In this document: positions 16,817-25,533 of the stretch, piece by piece | Numbering within the stretch: the stretch's first letter is position 1 | How the letters are laid out: every line of letters begins with the position of its first letter | NCBI GenBank assembly: GCA_015066405.1 | Contig: SVOM01000015.1 | Location: forward strand, 1 to 39,098 | Source of the DNA: Oscillospiraceae bacterium | GTDB lineage: Bacteria; Bacillota; Clostridia; Oscillospirales; Acutalibacteraceae | DNA: 39,098 bases | Reading direction: 5' to 3' | Made by a program: the position numbers and the translations under genes | Notes under the pieces: model-generated | Databases searched by the model: none | The model's input: only the letters and a program-made list of their open reading frames with translations | Told to the model about the DNA's origin: nothing

Positions 16817-18334
16817 CTAATTATAAAATGTTTTGTAATAAAATTTAGATTCCTTTGTCATTTCACTGTGAATTAGGGTGTGGCCATACTGTTCTACCAG
16901 TGTTTGTTTACCCGAAAACAAGTTTACGCCAAGTGCCAATCGGTCGCCCTCGATTTTACAGCCCATAGCCGCAAGCGTTGTAGGGAACATATCAAGGGAG
17001 GTGAATTTTCGGTTTTTAGAAAACTCGGTATTTATGGCGGAATTTATAATGCAGTTGTAAACTCGCCGTTTATCTCCCGTGGCACCAACTCTTGTCATAT
17101 ATTCGTTGTCCATCGAAGTATGGTCGCCTATGATAATAATAGTGGTGTTTTCATAAAACGGTTGTTGTTTTATCCATTCAACAAATTCATATACCTGGCG
17201 GCTTGCACACGAAACAACATTTTCGTATTGCTCGTCAAACTCATTCTTACATAAATTGCACATATAGCCGCTCGGGAAATGGGTGTCTACTGTTAACATA
17301 GTAAAAGCAAATGGTTGGTCTTTTTTTGCAATTTCGGTCAATTCGCGCTTTGCGTATTTATAAAGATGTTCATCCTCCATGCCCCACCAAACTTCATAAT
17401 CTTTTGGGACAATTCCATCAGCTCGAGCAGTATATAAATCATAGATTTTATCTATTCCGTGTATCTCATAAAAATCGCTTCGGTTGCCGTATTTTGCGTT
17501 GGACCCGACCATCAGTGTCTGGTAATATCCATTATCCTTTAGGATGTTAGTGATATTAACGGCCTTTGGTAAAAAGTTGCCGTTTGAAAAATCCTCTTCG
17601 GTATATTTTCCCTGTTTTAACGGAATACCCGTGGACTGCGCCACCATGCCTGCCGCGGTCCAGTTGCAACCGTTAAGCAACATATATCCGCCAACACCGG
17701 TATTGTGTGAGAAATTCAAATTTTCATCAGCTAAATCATAAAGCTCGTTGGCAATTTCGTGCTTTAAAACGCCACCCTGTTCGGTGCTGAAAAAGGTGCT
17801 TTCCATAGATTCCATAAAAATATAGATAAGATTACGCTTTTCTTTTGGGAAGGTTATTTTCACATCGTTAGGAGAAACATAATTTGCCTCAATAAAAGGA
17901 GTTTCCTGTGCTACCGCTGTAATCTTTTCGGATAATTGCGAAATAAAAGTACCGCCGATAATAAGCGCAGCGCTTAAAACATAGCAAATTACACAAGATA
18001 CCAATTTGGATAGGGGATATATTTTAAATGTGTGCCTATCGGTTTTTACAACGCTTTCTTTTTTAGGCTTAAAAAACAGTATAAAGGCCATTACCGCACA
18101 GCAAAGAACAGTGGGCAGAAAACCGCGTAGAAGGTAATCTCTTACTATGCTTCCTTCAACGCCTTTTCCGTTTGAAAAAAGGGTAAACAGTATTGAGTCA
18201 AAACCCAATGCGCCATAAACCGTTCTAAACCAGAGGGCCGAGAAAAAAGCCAAGAATCCCAAAAATAAAAAGAGAGTAGCAACAACGTACCCCCAATTTT
18301 TACGCAAATTTAATTTTTCAAAAAACTTTTTCAA
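16817..18334 (-). CDS. Membrane phosphoglycerol transferase, OpgB/LtaS-like sulfatase-fold enzyme
   Basis: The UUG at 18334 is preferred because AAGAGGCG lies just upstream, giving 505 residues; the ATG 11 codons earlier has no RBS. There are about four or five N-terminal membrane segments, then an extracellular alkaline-phosphatase-fold domain with IFMESMEST, a catalytic-threonine block GCNWTAAGMVAQSTGIPL, an HFPSGY segment and IIIIGDHTSMDNEYM. The WTAAGMV block resembles OpgB/MdoB phosphoglycerol transferases more than Staphylococcus LtaS. It probably transfers sn-glycerol 1-phosphate from phosphatidylglycerol to a glycan or lipoteichoic acid. A strong promoter of its own lies upstream. Confidence 0.88.
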   Translation of the reverse strand: MKKFFEKLNLRKNWGYVVATLFLFLGFLAFFSALWFRTVYGALGFDSILFTLFSNGKGVEGSIVRDYLLRGFLPTVLCCAVMAFILFFKPKKESVVKTDRHTFKIYPLSKLVSCVICYVLSAALIIGGTFISQLSEKITAVAQETPFIEANYVSPNDVKITFPKEKRNLIYIFMESMESTFFSTEQGGVLKHEIANELYDLADENLNFSHNTGVGGYMLLNGCNWTAAGMVAQSTGIPLKQGKYTEEDFSNGNFLPKAVNITNILKDNGYYQTLMVGSNAKYGNRSDFYEIHGIDKIYDLYTARADGIVPKDYEVWWGMEDEHLYKYAKRELTEIAKKDQPFAFTMLTVDTHFPSGYMCNLCKNEFDEQYENVVSCASRQVYEFVEWIKQQPFYENTTIIIIGDHTSMDNEYMTRVGATGDKRRVYNCIINSAINTEFSKNRKFTSLDMFPTTLAAMGCKIEGDRLALGVNLFSGKQTLVEQYGHTLIHSEMTKESKFYYKTFYN

Positions 18335-18371
18335 AGAATATCGCCTCTTAAATATGATTTGCCGCACAATA

Positions 18372-18400
18372 ATTGTATCAAATTAACTCTTTTTTGTCAA
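18372..18400 (-). promoter_or_regulatory. Consensus promoter of the phosphoglycerol transferase gene
   Basis: On the minus strand the sequence reads TTGACA (18400-18395), 17 bases, TACAAT (18377-18372) with TGA before the -10. It is divergent from the recJ promoter, about 40 bases from the UUG start. Confidence 0.85.
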
Positions 18401-18428
18401 TTACATAAGCATATATATGTAATTTTTA

Positions 18429-18457
18429 TTGCAAAAAATAATGTTTAATGGTAGAAT
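18429..18457 (+). promoter_or_regulatory. Promoter of the recJ-rel operon
   Basis: TTGCAA (18429-18434), 17 bases, TAGAAT (18452-18457) with an extended TGG directly before it. A TATAAT at 18457-18462 is also present but has no -35 at a suitable distance. Confidence 0.65.
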
Positions 18458-18495
18458 ATAATAGTATATTTATATTTATTTTGAGGAGAAAAACA

Positions 18496-20499
18496 GTGGC
18501 GTATAAAAAGTGGGAAATATCGGGAATAGATAAGCAAACAGCAAACTATATAGCCGAAGAGTGCGATATAGACCCTTTTGTTGCGCTCATTTTAGCAGGG
18601 AGGGGCTACACCGACCCTGCCGATGTTGATGATTTTTTATCGGGAGAGCCGATTTATTCTTCACCCTTTGAGTTGCCTGATATGGCAAAAGCGGTTGAAG
18701 CTATCAATAAGGCCGTAAATGATGATTTACTTATATGTGTTTTTGGCGATTACGATTGTGATGGAGTAACCGCCACCGCACTGCTTTATGACTGCCTAAA
18801 ACGCCGCGGAGCCAGGGTTATATACTATATACCCGACCGCTTTTCCGAGGGCTATGGTATGAGTGCTTCGGCAATAGATAAGCTTTATAACGATGGCGTT
18901 GGTATGATAATTACGGTTGACAATGGTATTAGCTGTATAGAGGAAATAGAGTATGCCAATGAGCTTGGTATTATAACGGTAGTTACCGACCATCATTTAC
19001 CGCCCGAAAATTTACCCTGTGCTGCGGCGGTTGTCGACCCTCATAGGAAAGACAGCAATGCCGAATTTCGCGATATAAGCGGTGTTTTCGTTGCCTTTAA
19101 GCTCGCGTGCGCTCTTATGGATGCCGAGCCCGAGCAGTTGGCCCCGCTTTATTCCGATTTAGTGGCCATCGGTCTTGTAGCGGATGTAATGCCGCTTGTT
19201 CACGAAAATCGTGATATTGTAAAGCAAGGGCTTTACTATCTCAATAAATCTTCAAAGCAGGGCATAGTGGCACTGCTTAATTTAGCGGGTATAGGCGTTG
19301 GCACACTGACAGCTTCCAAAATAGCTTTTGGAATTTCTCCGAGAATTAATGCCGCGGGTAGAATGGATAGCGCCGAAATCGCGCTTAAATTACTGCTGGA
19401 AACCGATTATTTAAAAGCCTGCTCTTTGGCTGAAAAATTGGAACAATATAATGCGGAACGCCAAAAGACCGAACAACAAATTACCGCCGAGGCACTCAAA
19501 ATTATTAGCGAAAACGGCTATGAGTACGATAGGGTTATTGTAGTTAAGGGAGATAATTGGCATAAGGGTGTTATGGGCATAGTGGCATCAAGAATTGCCG
19601 AAAAATTTGGCAGACCCGCCCTCGTTTTATCGACCGATGAAAACGGTGTTGTTATGGGCTCGGGTAGGAGCATAGACGGTTTTTCGCTTTATGATGCTAT
19701 ATATTCAGCCAAAGATTTGCTTATAAAATTTGGCGGTCATGCACTGGCTGCGGGTGTGTCCTTATTGCCCGAGAATGTGGATGAACTGCGAGCGGCACTT
19801 AATAACTTTGCCGCAGGTAAGCCCTCCGTTTTTCCGAAACTTAAAATAGAGTGTAAATTAAACCCGCGTGGTTTATCGGTAGACCTTGCCGATGCTATAA
19901 AAACTCTTGAGCCGTTTGGCACGGGCAACCCGATGCCTATATTTGCCTTGTGCGGACTAAAGCTTGAGCGCATAACGGCACTAAGCGGCGATAAACACGT
20001 TAAACTGTTGCTTTCTAAGGATGAAAATCGCCTTGAAGCACTCGCATTCGGCGTGCCGACACGTGCAGTTCCGTTTACTGTAGGCGATATTATTGATATT
20101 GCAGTAACGGTGGATGTGAATGAGTTTGGCGGCAGAAGAAACCTATCGTTACTTATTAAAAATTGGCGTGCGGCAGATATAAATCAAGATGAATTTTTTG
20201 ATGATATTGCTATGTACGAAAATTACAAACGAGCCGAGAAGCATATATATAAAGCGCCCACTCGCGAAGAGGTGGGAGAGGTGTATAGGGCCGTGAGGGA
20301 GAATTTATCTACCGAAGCCTTGCGGCAAAAATTCGCTGCCACACTCGGCTTTTTCAAAACTATGGTATCGCTTGATGTTTTGGAAGAATTAAGTTTAAGC
20401 GAAAAATATGATGACGGCGGTATAGAAAAATATCGCATTTGCGAGGGCGTAAAGGCCGACTTATCATTATCAAGTATATTAAAATTTTTAAAGGGGTGA
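18496..20499 (+). CDS. recJ: Single-stranded-DNA-specific exonuclease RecJ
   Basis: The GUG at 18496 follows GAGGAG and is the supported start; the longer frame includes promoter bases. RecJ is the 5'-3' ssDNA exonuclease of recombination and repair. The 667-residue product shows the DHH motifs FGDYDCDGVTAT (Asp85, 87 and 89), TVDNGI and VTDHHLPP. The DHHA1 part follows, with KGVMGIVASRIAEKFG, GSGRSIDGFSLYDAI and KFGGHALAAGVSL, and then an OB-type domain and a C-terminal extension. The gene is directly followed by rel. The apt gene that lies between recJ and rel in Bacillus subtilis is absent. Confidence 0.95.
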   Translation: MAYKKWEISGIDKQTANYIAEECDIDPFVALILAGRGYTDPADVDDFLSGEPIYSSPFELPDMAKAVEAINKAVNDDLLICVFGDYDCDGVTATALLYDCLKRRGARVIYYIPDRFSEGYGMSASAIDKLYNDGVGMIITVDNGISCIEEIEYANELGIITVVTDHHLPPENLPCAAAVVDPHRKDSNAEFRDISGVFVAFKLACALMDAEPEQLAPLYSDLVAIGLVADVMPLVHENRDIVKQGLYYLNKSSKQGIVALLNLAGIGVGTLTASKIAFGISPRINAAGRMDSAEIALKLLLETDYLKACSLAEKLEQYNAERQKTEQQITAEALKIISENGYEYDRVIVVKGDNWHKGVMGIVASRIAEKFGRPALVLSTDENGVVMGSGRSIDGFSLYDAIYSAKDLLIKFGGHALAAGVSLLPENVDELRAALNNFAAGKPSVFPKLKIECKLNPRGLSVDLADAIKTLEPFGTGNPMPIFALCGLKLERITALSGDKHVKLLLSKDENRLEALAFGVPTRAVPFTVGDIIDIAVTVDVNEFGGRRNLSLLIKNWRAADINQDEFFDDIAMYENYKRAEKHIYKAPTREEVGEVYRAVRENLSTEALRQKFAATLGFFKTMVSLDVLEELSLSEKYDDGGIEKYRICEGVKADLSLSSILKFLKG

Positions 20500-20503
20500 A
20501 CTT

Positions 20504-22696
20504 ATGGAAGCGGCATATCGTGAGAATTTTGAGCAATTAGAGCAAATGCTTAATACCCAAGGCGGAAAATATAATTTAGAGCTTATAAAAAAGGCATACG
20601 AATGTTGTGTGGCCGCCCATAAGGGACAACTGCGCTCTTCCAAGGAAGAGTTTTATATGCACCCTTTTAATGTTGCAAAAATAGTTATATCTCTTGGTAT
20701 GGACAGCCAGTCTATTGCGGCGGCACTGTTGCACGATACGGTTGAGGATACCGAAATCACACTTGAATATATTAATAAAGAATTTGGCGAGGAGGTAGCA
20801 CTGATAGTTGATGGTGTTACCAAGCTCGGTAAAATCAATTACTCATCAAAGGAGCAGCTACAGGCGGAAAATTTGCGCAAAATGCTTATTGCAATGGCAA
20901 AGGATATTCGCGTTATTATCATAAAGCTTGCTGATAGACTGCACAATATGCGCACTATCGATGCGGTGCCCGATTATAAGCAACGTGAAAAATCTCTCGA
21001 AACGCTTGAGGTTTTCGCGCCTATAGCACACCGCCTTGGTATCAGACAAATTAAAGAGGAGCTTGAAGACCTGTCTATCAAGCATCTTGACCCCGTTGCT
21101 TATTCCGAAATAGAGGAACTCCTAAAAATTAAAAAAGGCGAACGCCAGCAGCTGTTAGAGAATATACAAGAAAAAATTTCAAGCCGACTTAAAGAGGTTA
21201 TACCCGATGTAAATGTGTCTATTCAGGCGCGTATAAAATCAATACACGGCATATACCGCAAAATGTATGTTCAAAATAGAGATTTTGATGAAATTTATGA
21301 TATTTATGCATTGCGTATAATTACCGACACAGTGGCTGACTGTTATAATATTTTAGGTCTTATGCACGAGTTGTTTAGACCCTTGCCCGGTAGGTTTAAG
21401 GACTATATTTCAATGCCCAAGCCTAACCGCTATCAATCGCTTCATACAACCGTAATTGGTAGGGAAGCGGTACCGTTTGAAATACAAATACGTACCTTCG
21501 AAATGCACCATACTGCTGAATACGGTATCGCGGCGCACTGGAAATATAAAGAGGGAATTGAAACCCGTAACGAAACGATGGAATCGCAGCTTTCTTGGGT
21601 TAGACAAATTCTTGAAAACCAGGCAGAAAACGGAGATTCATCCGAGATTATCAGTACCATAAAGGTTGATTTAAACCAAGAGGATGTATTTGCCGTAACG
21701 CCTAAGGGCGATGTTATTAACCTACCCGCAGGCTCTACGGTTATCGACTTTGCTTTTGCCATCCATTCCGCCGTTGGCGTTAAAATGATGGGCGCTAAGG
21801 TAAACGGCAGAATTGTACCGATAAACCACGTTGTAAAAACGGGCGAGGTAATTGAGATATTAACTACAAATCAAGCAGGGCACGGGCCCGGTAGAGATTG
21901 GGTTAATATTGCCGTTACCAATCAAGCAAAAACAAAAATCCGCGCTTGGTTTAAAAGAGAGCGGAGAACTGAGAATATCGAAAGCGGCAAAGCGGCTCTT
22001 GAAGCCGAGTTTCGCCGTAATTCCATTGTTTTGCCCGACGACGCAATGCGTGAATTTTTAGAGGATTTAGCGGCAAAACAGCGTTTTTCAAGTGTTGAGG
22101 ATTTTTATGCGGCTATCGGTTACGGCGGCGTAAGTGTTACAAAAATTATGCCGAGGGTAAAGGATGATTACAGCAAGATTATCAAGTCCTCCAAACCCGA
22201 GCCGTTGCAAATCAAAACGGTTGAGCGCCGCAATAACTCGGGCAGTGTTGTGGTTGATGGGCTTCACGATTGCCTTTTCAAATTTTCAAAATGCTGTGCA
22301 CCGCTGCCTGGTGATGAAATTATCGGCTTTATTACACGCGGGCACGGTGTGTCTATTCACAAACGCGATTGCAACAATGTGCCCGTAGATTTATCAACCG
22401 CTTCCGAACCGGGCCGTTGGGTTACGGCTCATTGGGGCAAAAACATACAAACCACATCGTTTGTTTCAACCCTTCGTGTGTTGGGTGTTGACCGCGATGG
22501 CTTCTTGGCCGACATCACAACAATGCTTTACAATATGCACGTATCTCTCCACGCGGTTAACGCGCGTCCCACAAAGGATGGTAACTCTATAATTGTGGTA
22601 ACGCTCAGTGCCGAGAATGTTGAGCATTTAAAGAGCATTATTACACATATGGAGAAGATACACGGCGTGTTCAGCGTAGATAGAATCAATCAATAG
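20504..22696 (+). CDS. rel: Bifunctional (p)ppGpp synthetase/hydrolase Rel
   Basis: Rel makes and degrades the stringent-response alarmones. The 730-residue product has every domain of long RSH enzymes. The hydrolase HD region is intact (MHPFNVAKI, LLHDTVEDTE with His77 and Asp78, KLADRLHNMRT near 141-151), so hydrolysis is expected. The synthetase region follows (ARIKSIHGIYRKM near 242, YDIYALRIIT, ISMPKPNRYQSLHTT). Then come TGS (about 390-455), a zinc-finger-like SKCCAPLPGD near 588 and a C-terminal ACT domain. The RBS overlaps the recJ stop. Its own stop codon TAG is formed by the first bases of the inserted TA-flanked element described below. Confidence 0.96.
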   Translation: MEAAYRENFEQLEQMLNTQGGKYNLELIKKAYECCVAAHKGQLRSSKEEFYMHPFNVAKIVISLGMDSQSIAAALLHDTVEDTEITLEYINKEFGEEVALIVDGVTKLGKINYSSKEQLQAENLRKMLIAMAKDIRVIIIKLADRLHNMRTIDAVPDYKQREKSLETLEVFAPIAHRLGIRQIKEELEDLSIKHLDPVAYSEIEELLKIKKGERQQLLENIQEKISSRLKEVIPDVNVSIQARIKSIHGIYRKMYVQNRDFDEIYDIYALRIITDTVADCYNILGLMHELFRPLPGRFKDYISMPKPNRYQSLHTTVIGREAVPFEIQIRTFEMHHTAEYGIAAHWKYKEGIETRNETMESQLSWVRQILENQAENGDSSEIISTIKVDLNQEDVFAVTPKGDVINLPAGSTVIDFAFAIHSAVGVKMMGAKVNGRIVPINHVVKTGEVIEILTTNQAGHGPGRDWVNIAVTNQAKTKIRAWFKRERRTENIESGKAALEAEFRRNSIVLPDDAMREFLEDLAAKQRFSSVEDFYAAIGYGGVSVTKIMPRVKDDYSKIIKSSKPEPLQIKTVERRNNSGSVVVDGLHDCLFKFSKCCAPLPGDEIIGFITRGHGVSIHKRDCNNVPVDLSTASEPGRWVTAHWGKNIQTTSFVSTLRVLGVDRDGFLADITTMLYNMHVSLHAVNARPTKDGNSIIVVTLSAENVEHLKSIITHMEKIHGVFSVDRINQ

Positions 22697-22720
22697 GGTA
22701 ACGAGAATAACCCGAATTCG

Positions 22721-22827
22721 CCTAAAACGGCAACATTTCGGCATCTTTTTACTCTTCGTCTTAGGAAGCCGCGCGGCTTACGTCATCCTCGTCATAAAAA
22801 TCTGCTCAAAATCTTACTCGTTTTAGG
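22721..22827. repeat. Left structured domain of the element
   Basis: CCTAAAACG (22721-22729) and CGTTTTAGG (22819-22827) are perfect inverted repeats that begin directly after the left terminal repeat. Inside them AAGCCGCGCGGCTT (22766-22779) is a perfect 14-bp palindrome, and a CGTCAT pair flanks CCT nearby. Confidence 0.7.
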
Positions 22828-22834
22828 TCGTAGA

Positions 22835-22941
22835 ATTTTGCAATAGCGATTTTTATTCGGATGAGGCACAAAACGCAGTAAATCCTGGCGATTTACAAGT
22901 ATTTTAACAAAATACGGGTAATAAATCCGCTATTGCAAAAT
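22835..22941. repeat. Right structured domain of the element
   Basis: ATTTTGCAATAGCG (22835-22848) and CGCTATTGCAAAAT (22928-22941) form a perfect 14-bp stem that ends directly before the right terminal repeat, and pairing continues inward with small mismatches. Inside are two more hairpins: GTAAATC/GATTTAC (22878-22896) and GTATTTT/AAAATAC (22899-22915). Confidence 0.75.
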
Positions 22942-22977
22942 CGAGTTCGGATTATTATCGTTACCCTAGGAGAAAAT

Positions 22978-23436
22978 ATGAAAGCAGTAATTCAAAGAAT
23001 AAAATATGCCGACGTTTGCGTTGACGGTAAGGAGATTAGCCGTGTGGAAAACGGATTGCTGGTGCTGCTCGGTGTCCACAATACCGATAACGAAGAAACA
23101 GCGAAGCTTCTTGCTAAAAAATGCGCAAACCTGCGTATTTTTACCGATGAAAACGATAAAATGAACAAGTCGGTTTTAGATATAAACGGCGAAATTTTAG
23201 TAATTTCAAATTTCACTTTATGCGCCGATACCAAAAAGGGTAACCGCCCTTCATTTATCGAAGCAATGGAGCCCAAAACCGCGGATGAACTTTATAATCT
23301 CTATTGCGAAGAACTTAATTTGAATGGTGTTAAAAAGGTAGGTCGTGGTGTTTTCGGTGCCGATATGAAGGTGTCCCTCTTAAACGATGGCCCCGTAACA
23401 ATAATACTTGATACTGACACTTGGAGTAAGAAATGA
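22978..23436 (+). CDS. dtd: D-aminoacyl-tRNA deacylase
   Basis: Dtd hydrolyses D-aminoacyl-tRNAs, recycling tRNA charged with D-amino acids. The start at 22978 follows AGGAG at 22968-22972, and gives MKAVIQRIKYADVCVDGKEI as expected. Codons upstream in this frame lie inside the inserted element. The product (152 residues) has the conserved SNFTLCADTKKGNRPSF segment with its catalytic-site threonine, and the C-terminal NDGPVTIILDT motif with Gly-Pro in the family position. Its RBS is directly adjacent to the right end of the element. It overlaps the next gene by 4 bases. Confidence 0.95.
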   Translation: MKAVIQRIKYADVCVDGKEISRVENGLLVLLGVHNTDNEETAKLLAKKCANLRIFTDENDKMNKSVLDINGEILVISNFTLCADTKKGNRPSFIEAMEPKTADELYNLYCEELNLNGVKKVGRGVFGADMKVSLLNDGPVTIILDTDTWSKK

Positions 23437-24050
23437 ATATAAGCGTAACTGTTACAAGCTATTTCGGCACAAACTGCTATATGTTAGAAAATGAGTCGGC
23501 CGCCGTGGTTATAGACCCCGGCGAGATAACACCCGAGCTTATGCTTTTTGCTAAAGAAAATAACGAAAAAAGACAAAAAGCAATTTTGCTTACCCACTGT
23601 CATTTTGACCATATCGCAGGCATAAATGAACTTAAAAAAGTATTTAATGCAGATGTTTTTATATCTGCCGCCGATGCCGAGGGACTTAATAACCCAAATA
23701 TAAATGTTTCAAGGTATTTAACGGGCAATTCATTTTCATTAACGGCCGATAAGCAGTTAAATGATGGCGATGTGTTAACCTTTGGGAAGGATAGAATTAC
23801 CGTTTTGATGACCCCCGGTCATACCAAGGGCTCGGCCTGCTTTATAATGGGAGATGTAATTTTTAGCGGCGATACGCTTTTTAAAATGAATATCGGCAGG
23901 TATGATTTGCCAACCGCTAATGCTAAAGAGCTTTTAATGTCGCTTAAAAGAATTAAAAATTTAAGCGGCGATTATACCGTATATTCGGGCCACGGCGATG
24001 TTACTACGCTCGAATTCGAGCGACAAAACAACTTTTATTTGAAGGATTAA
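23433..24050 (+). CDS. MBL-fold metallo-hydrolase, YqgX/glyoxalase-II-like
   Basis: The 205-residue product has the metallo-beta-lactamase motif THCHFDHIAG (His55, His57, Asp59, His60), a GHTKGSACF block with the next histidine, and FSGDTLF with the bridging aspartate, plus a terminal SGHGDVTTLEFE. These belong to the glyoxalase-II-like YqgX/YcbL group, small dizinc hydrolases that hydrolyse thioesters or related substrates. It lacks the C-terminal substrate domain of true GloB, so the specificity is uncertain. The ATG overlaps the dtd stop (ATGA), and hemZ starts directly after it. The dtd-MBL-hemZ order recurs in Clostridia. Confidence 0.88.
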   Translation: MNISVTVTSYFGTNCYMLENESAAVVIDPGEITPELMLFAKENNEKRQKAILLTHCHFDHIAGINELKKVFNADVFISAADAEGLNNPNINVSRYLTGNSFSLTADKQLNDGDVLTFGKDRITVLMTPGHTKGSACFIMGDVIFSGDTLFKMNIGRYDLPTANAKELLMSLKRIKNLSGDYTVYSGHGDVTTLEFERQNNFYLKD

Positions 24051-24051
24051 A

Positions 24052-25515
24052 ATGTATATACAAAATATCAATAACTCATTTAATTATGAACTCGAAAAAT
24101 TATGTCGCATATTTTTGCCTTTTGAAAAAATTATTTTCACAAACGAAAAGCCGCAAGATGATATTTATGCCGTAACAAAGCTCGAACAGCAAAACGGCAA
24201 AACAGTTGTATCTGCGTATCTTAATATGAATTCAAAAGAAGCAAGGTATGAAGCATCATTATTAGATAACTGTAATAATTATGAGCGAGAGTGTGAACGG
24301 CTTTTAGCCACACAACTGTTTTTGTGCTTTAGGGAGCTTACGGGATATGTATCCGAATGGGGCATTTTAACGGGTGTTCGCCCCGCAAAATTGTTTTCTT
24401 CAATTTGCAAAAGCAGTGGCGAAGATGTCGCAAAGGAAGAGTTTTGCAAGAATTTTTTAGTAAGCCAAGAAAAGATTTCTTTGTGCAATGAGACCCACAA
24501 ATCAGAAGAAAAGATTATCGAAAAATCTACCGCCGATTCTTTCAGCTTGTATATTTCGGTGCCTTTTTGTCCTACAAGGTGTTCGTATTGCTCCTTTGTA
24601 TCTCACTCGGTGGAAAAATCTCAAAAGCTTATACCTTTGTATGTAGAAAAGCTTATAGAGGAAATTAGGCTTACCGCAAATATAGCCAAAAGGAATAAGC
24701 TTGCGCTAAAAACAGTTTATATCGGCGGTGGCACGCCAACAACCTTATCACACCAAGAGATTAGTAGGGTAATGGCGGCTATTAGCGATAATTTCGATTT
24801 ATCAGGCGTGTTGGAATATACCGTAGAAGCGGGCAGACCCGATACTATTACCGAAGAAAAATTAAGGGCTATACTTTTAGGTGGTGCTACAAGAATAAGC
24901 ATTAACCCACAAACTATGAGTGATAGTGTGCTTGAAAATATCGGCCGCCGCCATACAGCCGAGCAAACGGTTGATGCCTATAATTTGGCAAGACAGGTTG
25001 GCTTTAATAATATTAATATGGATTTAATTGCGGGACTGCCGGGAGATACCTTTGAGGGCTTTTGCGATACGCTCGAAAAAATCATTGCGCTTAAGCCCGA
25101 AAATGTTACGGTGCATACCTTGTCATTTAAACGCGCATCAAACCTAACACAAAATGGCGGCTCGCAAATTAGTGATGATACCGCAAAAATGGTGCGTTAT
25201 GCGAGAAAAGAATTGACCGACAACGGCATTTTGCCATACTATATGTATAGGCAAAGCAAAACCGTGGGCAACCTTGAAAATGTGGGCTATGCAAAGCGCG
25301 GCTTTGAGGGGCTATATAATGTTTATATTATGGATGAAACCCATACAATACTCGGTTGCGGCGCATCGGCAGTTACAAAAATGCGACAGCCCCACGGCGA
25401 CTATATTGAGCGAGTGTTCAATTATAAATACCCTTACGAATATATAAACAATTTTGAAGAGATGGTTGCTCGCAAGGCAAAAATTGATGAATTTTATGCA
25501 AAATACGGTCATTAA
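24052..25515 (+). CDS. hemZ: Radical SAM coproporphyrinogen dehydrogenase HemZ
   Basis: The 487-residue product has a variable N-terminal domain (about 1-160) and a radical SAM core. CPTRCSYC supplies the cluster cysteines (Cys173, 177 and 180), followed by YIGGGTPTTLS, EAGRPDTITEEKL and NMDLIAGLPGDT. This is the HemN/HemZ architecture, and the CPTRCSYCSFVSHS context and long N-terminus are those of HemZ. HemZ is annotated as an oxygen-independent coproporphyrinogen III oxidase-type enzyme, but no other heme gene is here, so the physiological reaction is not shown by context. Its AAGGA RBS lies in the end of the upstream gene. Confidence 0.9.
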   Translation: MYIQNINNSFNYELEKLCRIFLPFEKIIFTNEKPQDDIYAVTKLEQQNGKTVVSAYLNMNSKEARYEASLLDNCNNYERECERLLATQLFLCFRELTGYVSEWGILTGVRPAKLFSSICKSSGEDVAKEEFCKNFLVSQEKISLCNETHKSEEKIIEKSTADSFSLYISVPFCPTRCSYCSFVSHSVEKSQKLIPLYVEKLIEEIRLTANIAKRNKLALKTVYIGGGTPTTLSHQEISRVMAAISDNFDLSGVLEYTVEAGRPDTITEEKLRAILLGGATRISINPQTMSDSVLENIGRRHTAEQTVDAYNLARQVGFNNINMDLIAGLPGDTFEGFCDTLEKIIALKPENVTVHTLSFKRASNLTQNGGSQISDDTAKMVRYARKELTDNGILPYYMYRQSKTVGNLENVGYAKRGFEGLYNVYIMDETHTILGCGASAVTKMRQPHGDYIERVFNYKYPYEYINNFEEMVARKAKIDEFYAKYGH

Positions 25516-25533
25516 CTAAAAGGAGATAGTTTT

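Larger units (their letters stand above)
22694..22968. mobile_element. TA-flanked MITE-like element with terminal inverted repeats
   Basis: The 275-bp segment fills the gap between rel and dtd. Its ends are imperfect inverted repeats of 27 bp (22694-22720 and 22942-22968) matching at 24 of 27 positions; both outer ends read TAGGGTAACGA inward. The flanking TA on each side looks like a target duplication. There is no ORF. The interior holds two further long inverted repeats and small hairpins (listed separately). Non-autonomous elements moved by IS630/Tc1-mariner-type transposases insert at TA in this way, but no transposase is in the window, so the mobilising enzyme is unknown. Confidence 0.75.

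Noticed and set aside
16817..18334. Plain sulfatase
   Set aside because: The membrane-segment N-terminus and the WTAAGMV threonine block fit phosphoglycerol transferases; no sulfatase Cys/Ser-x-Pro-x-Arg signature was seen.
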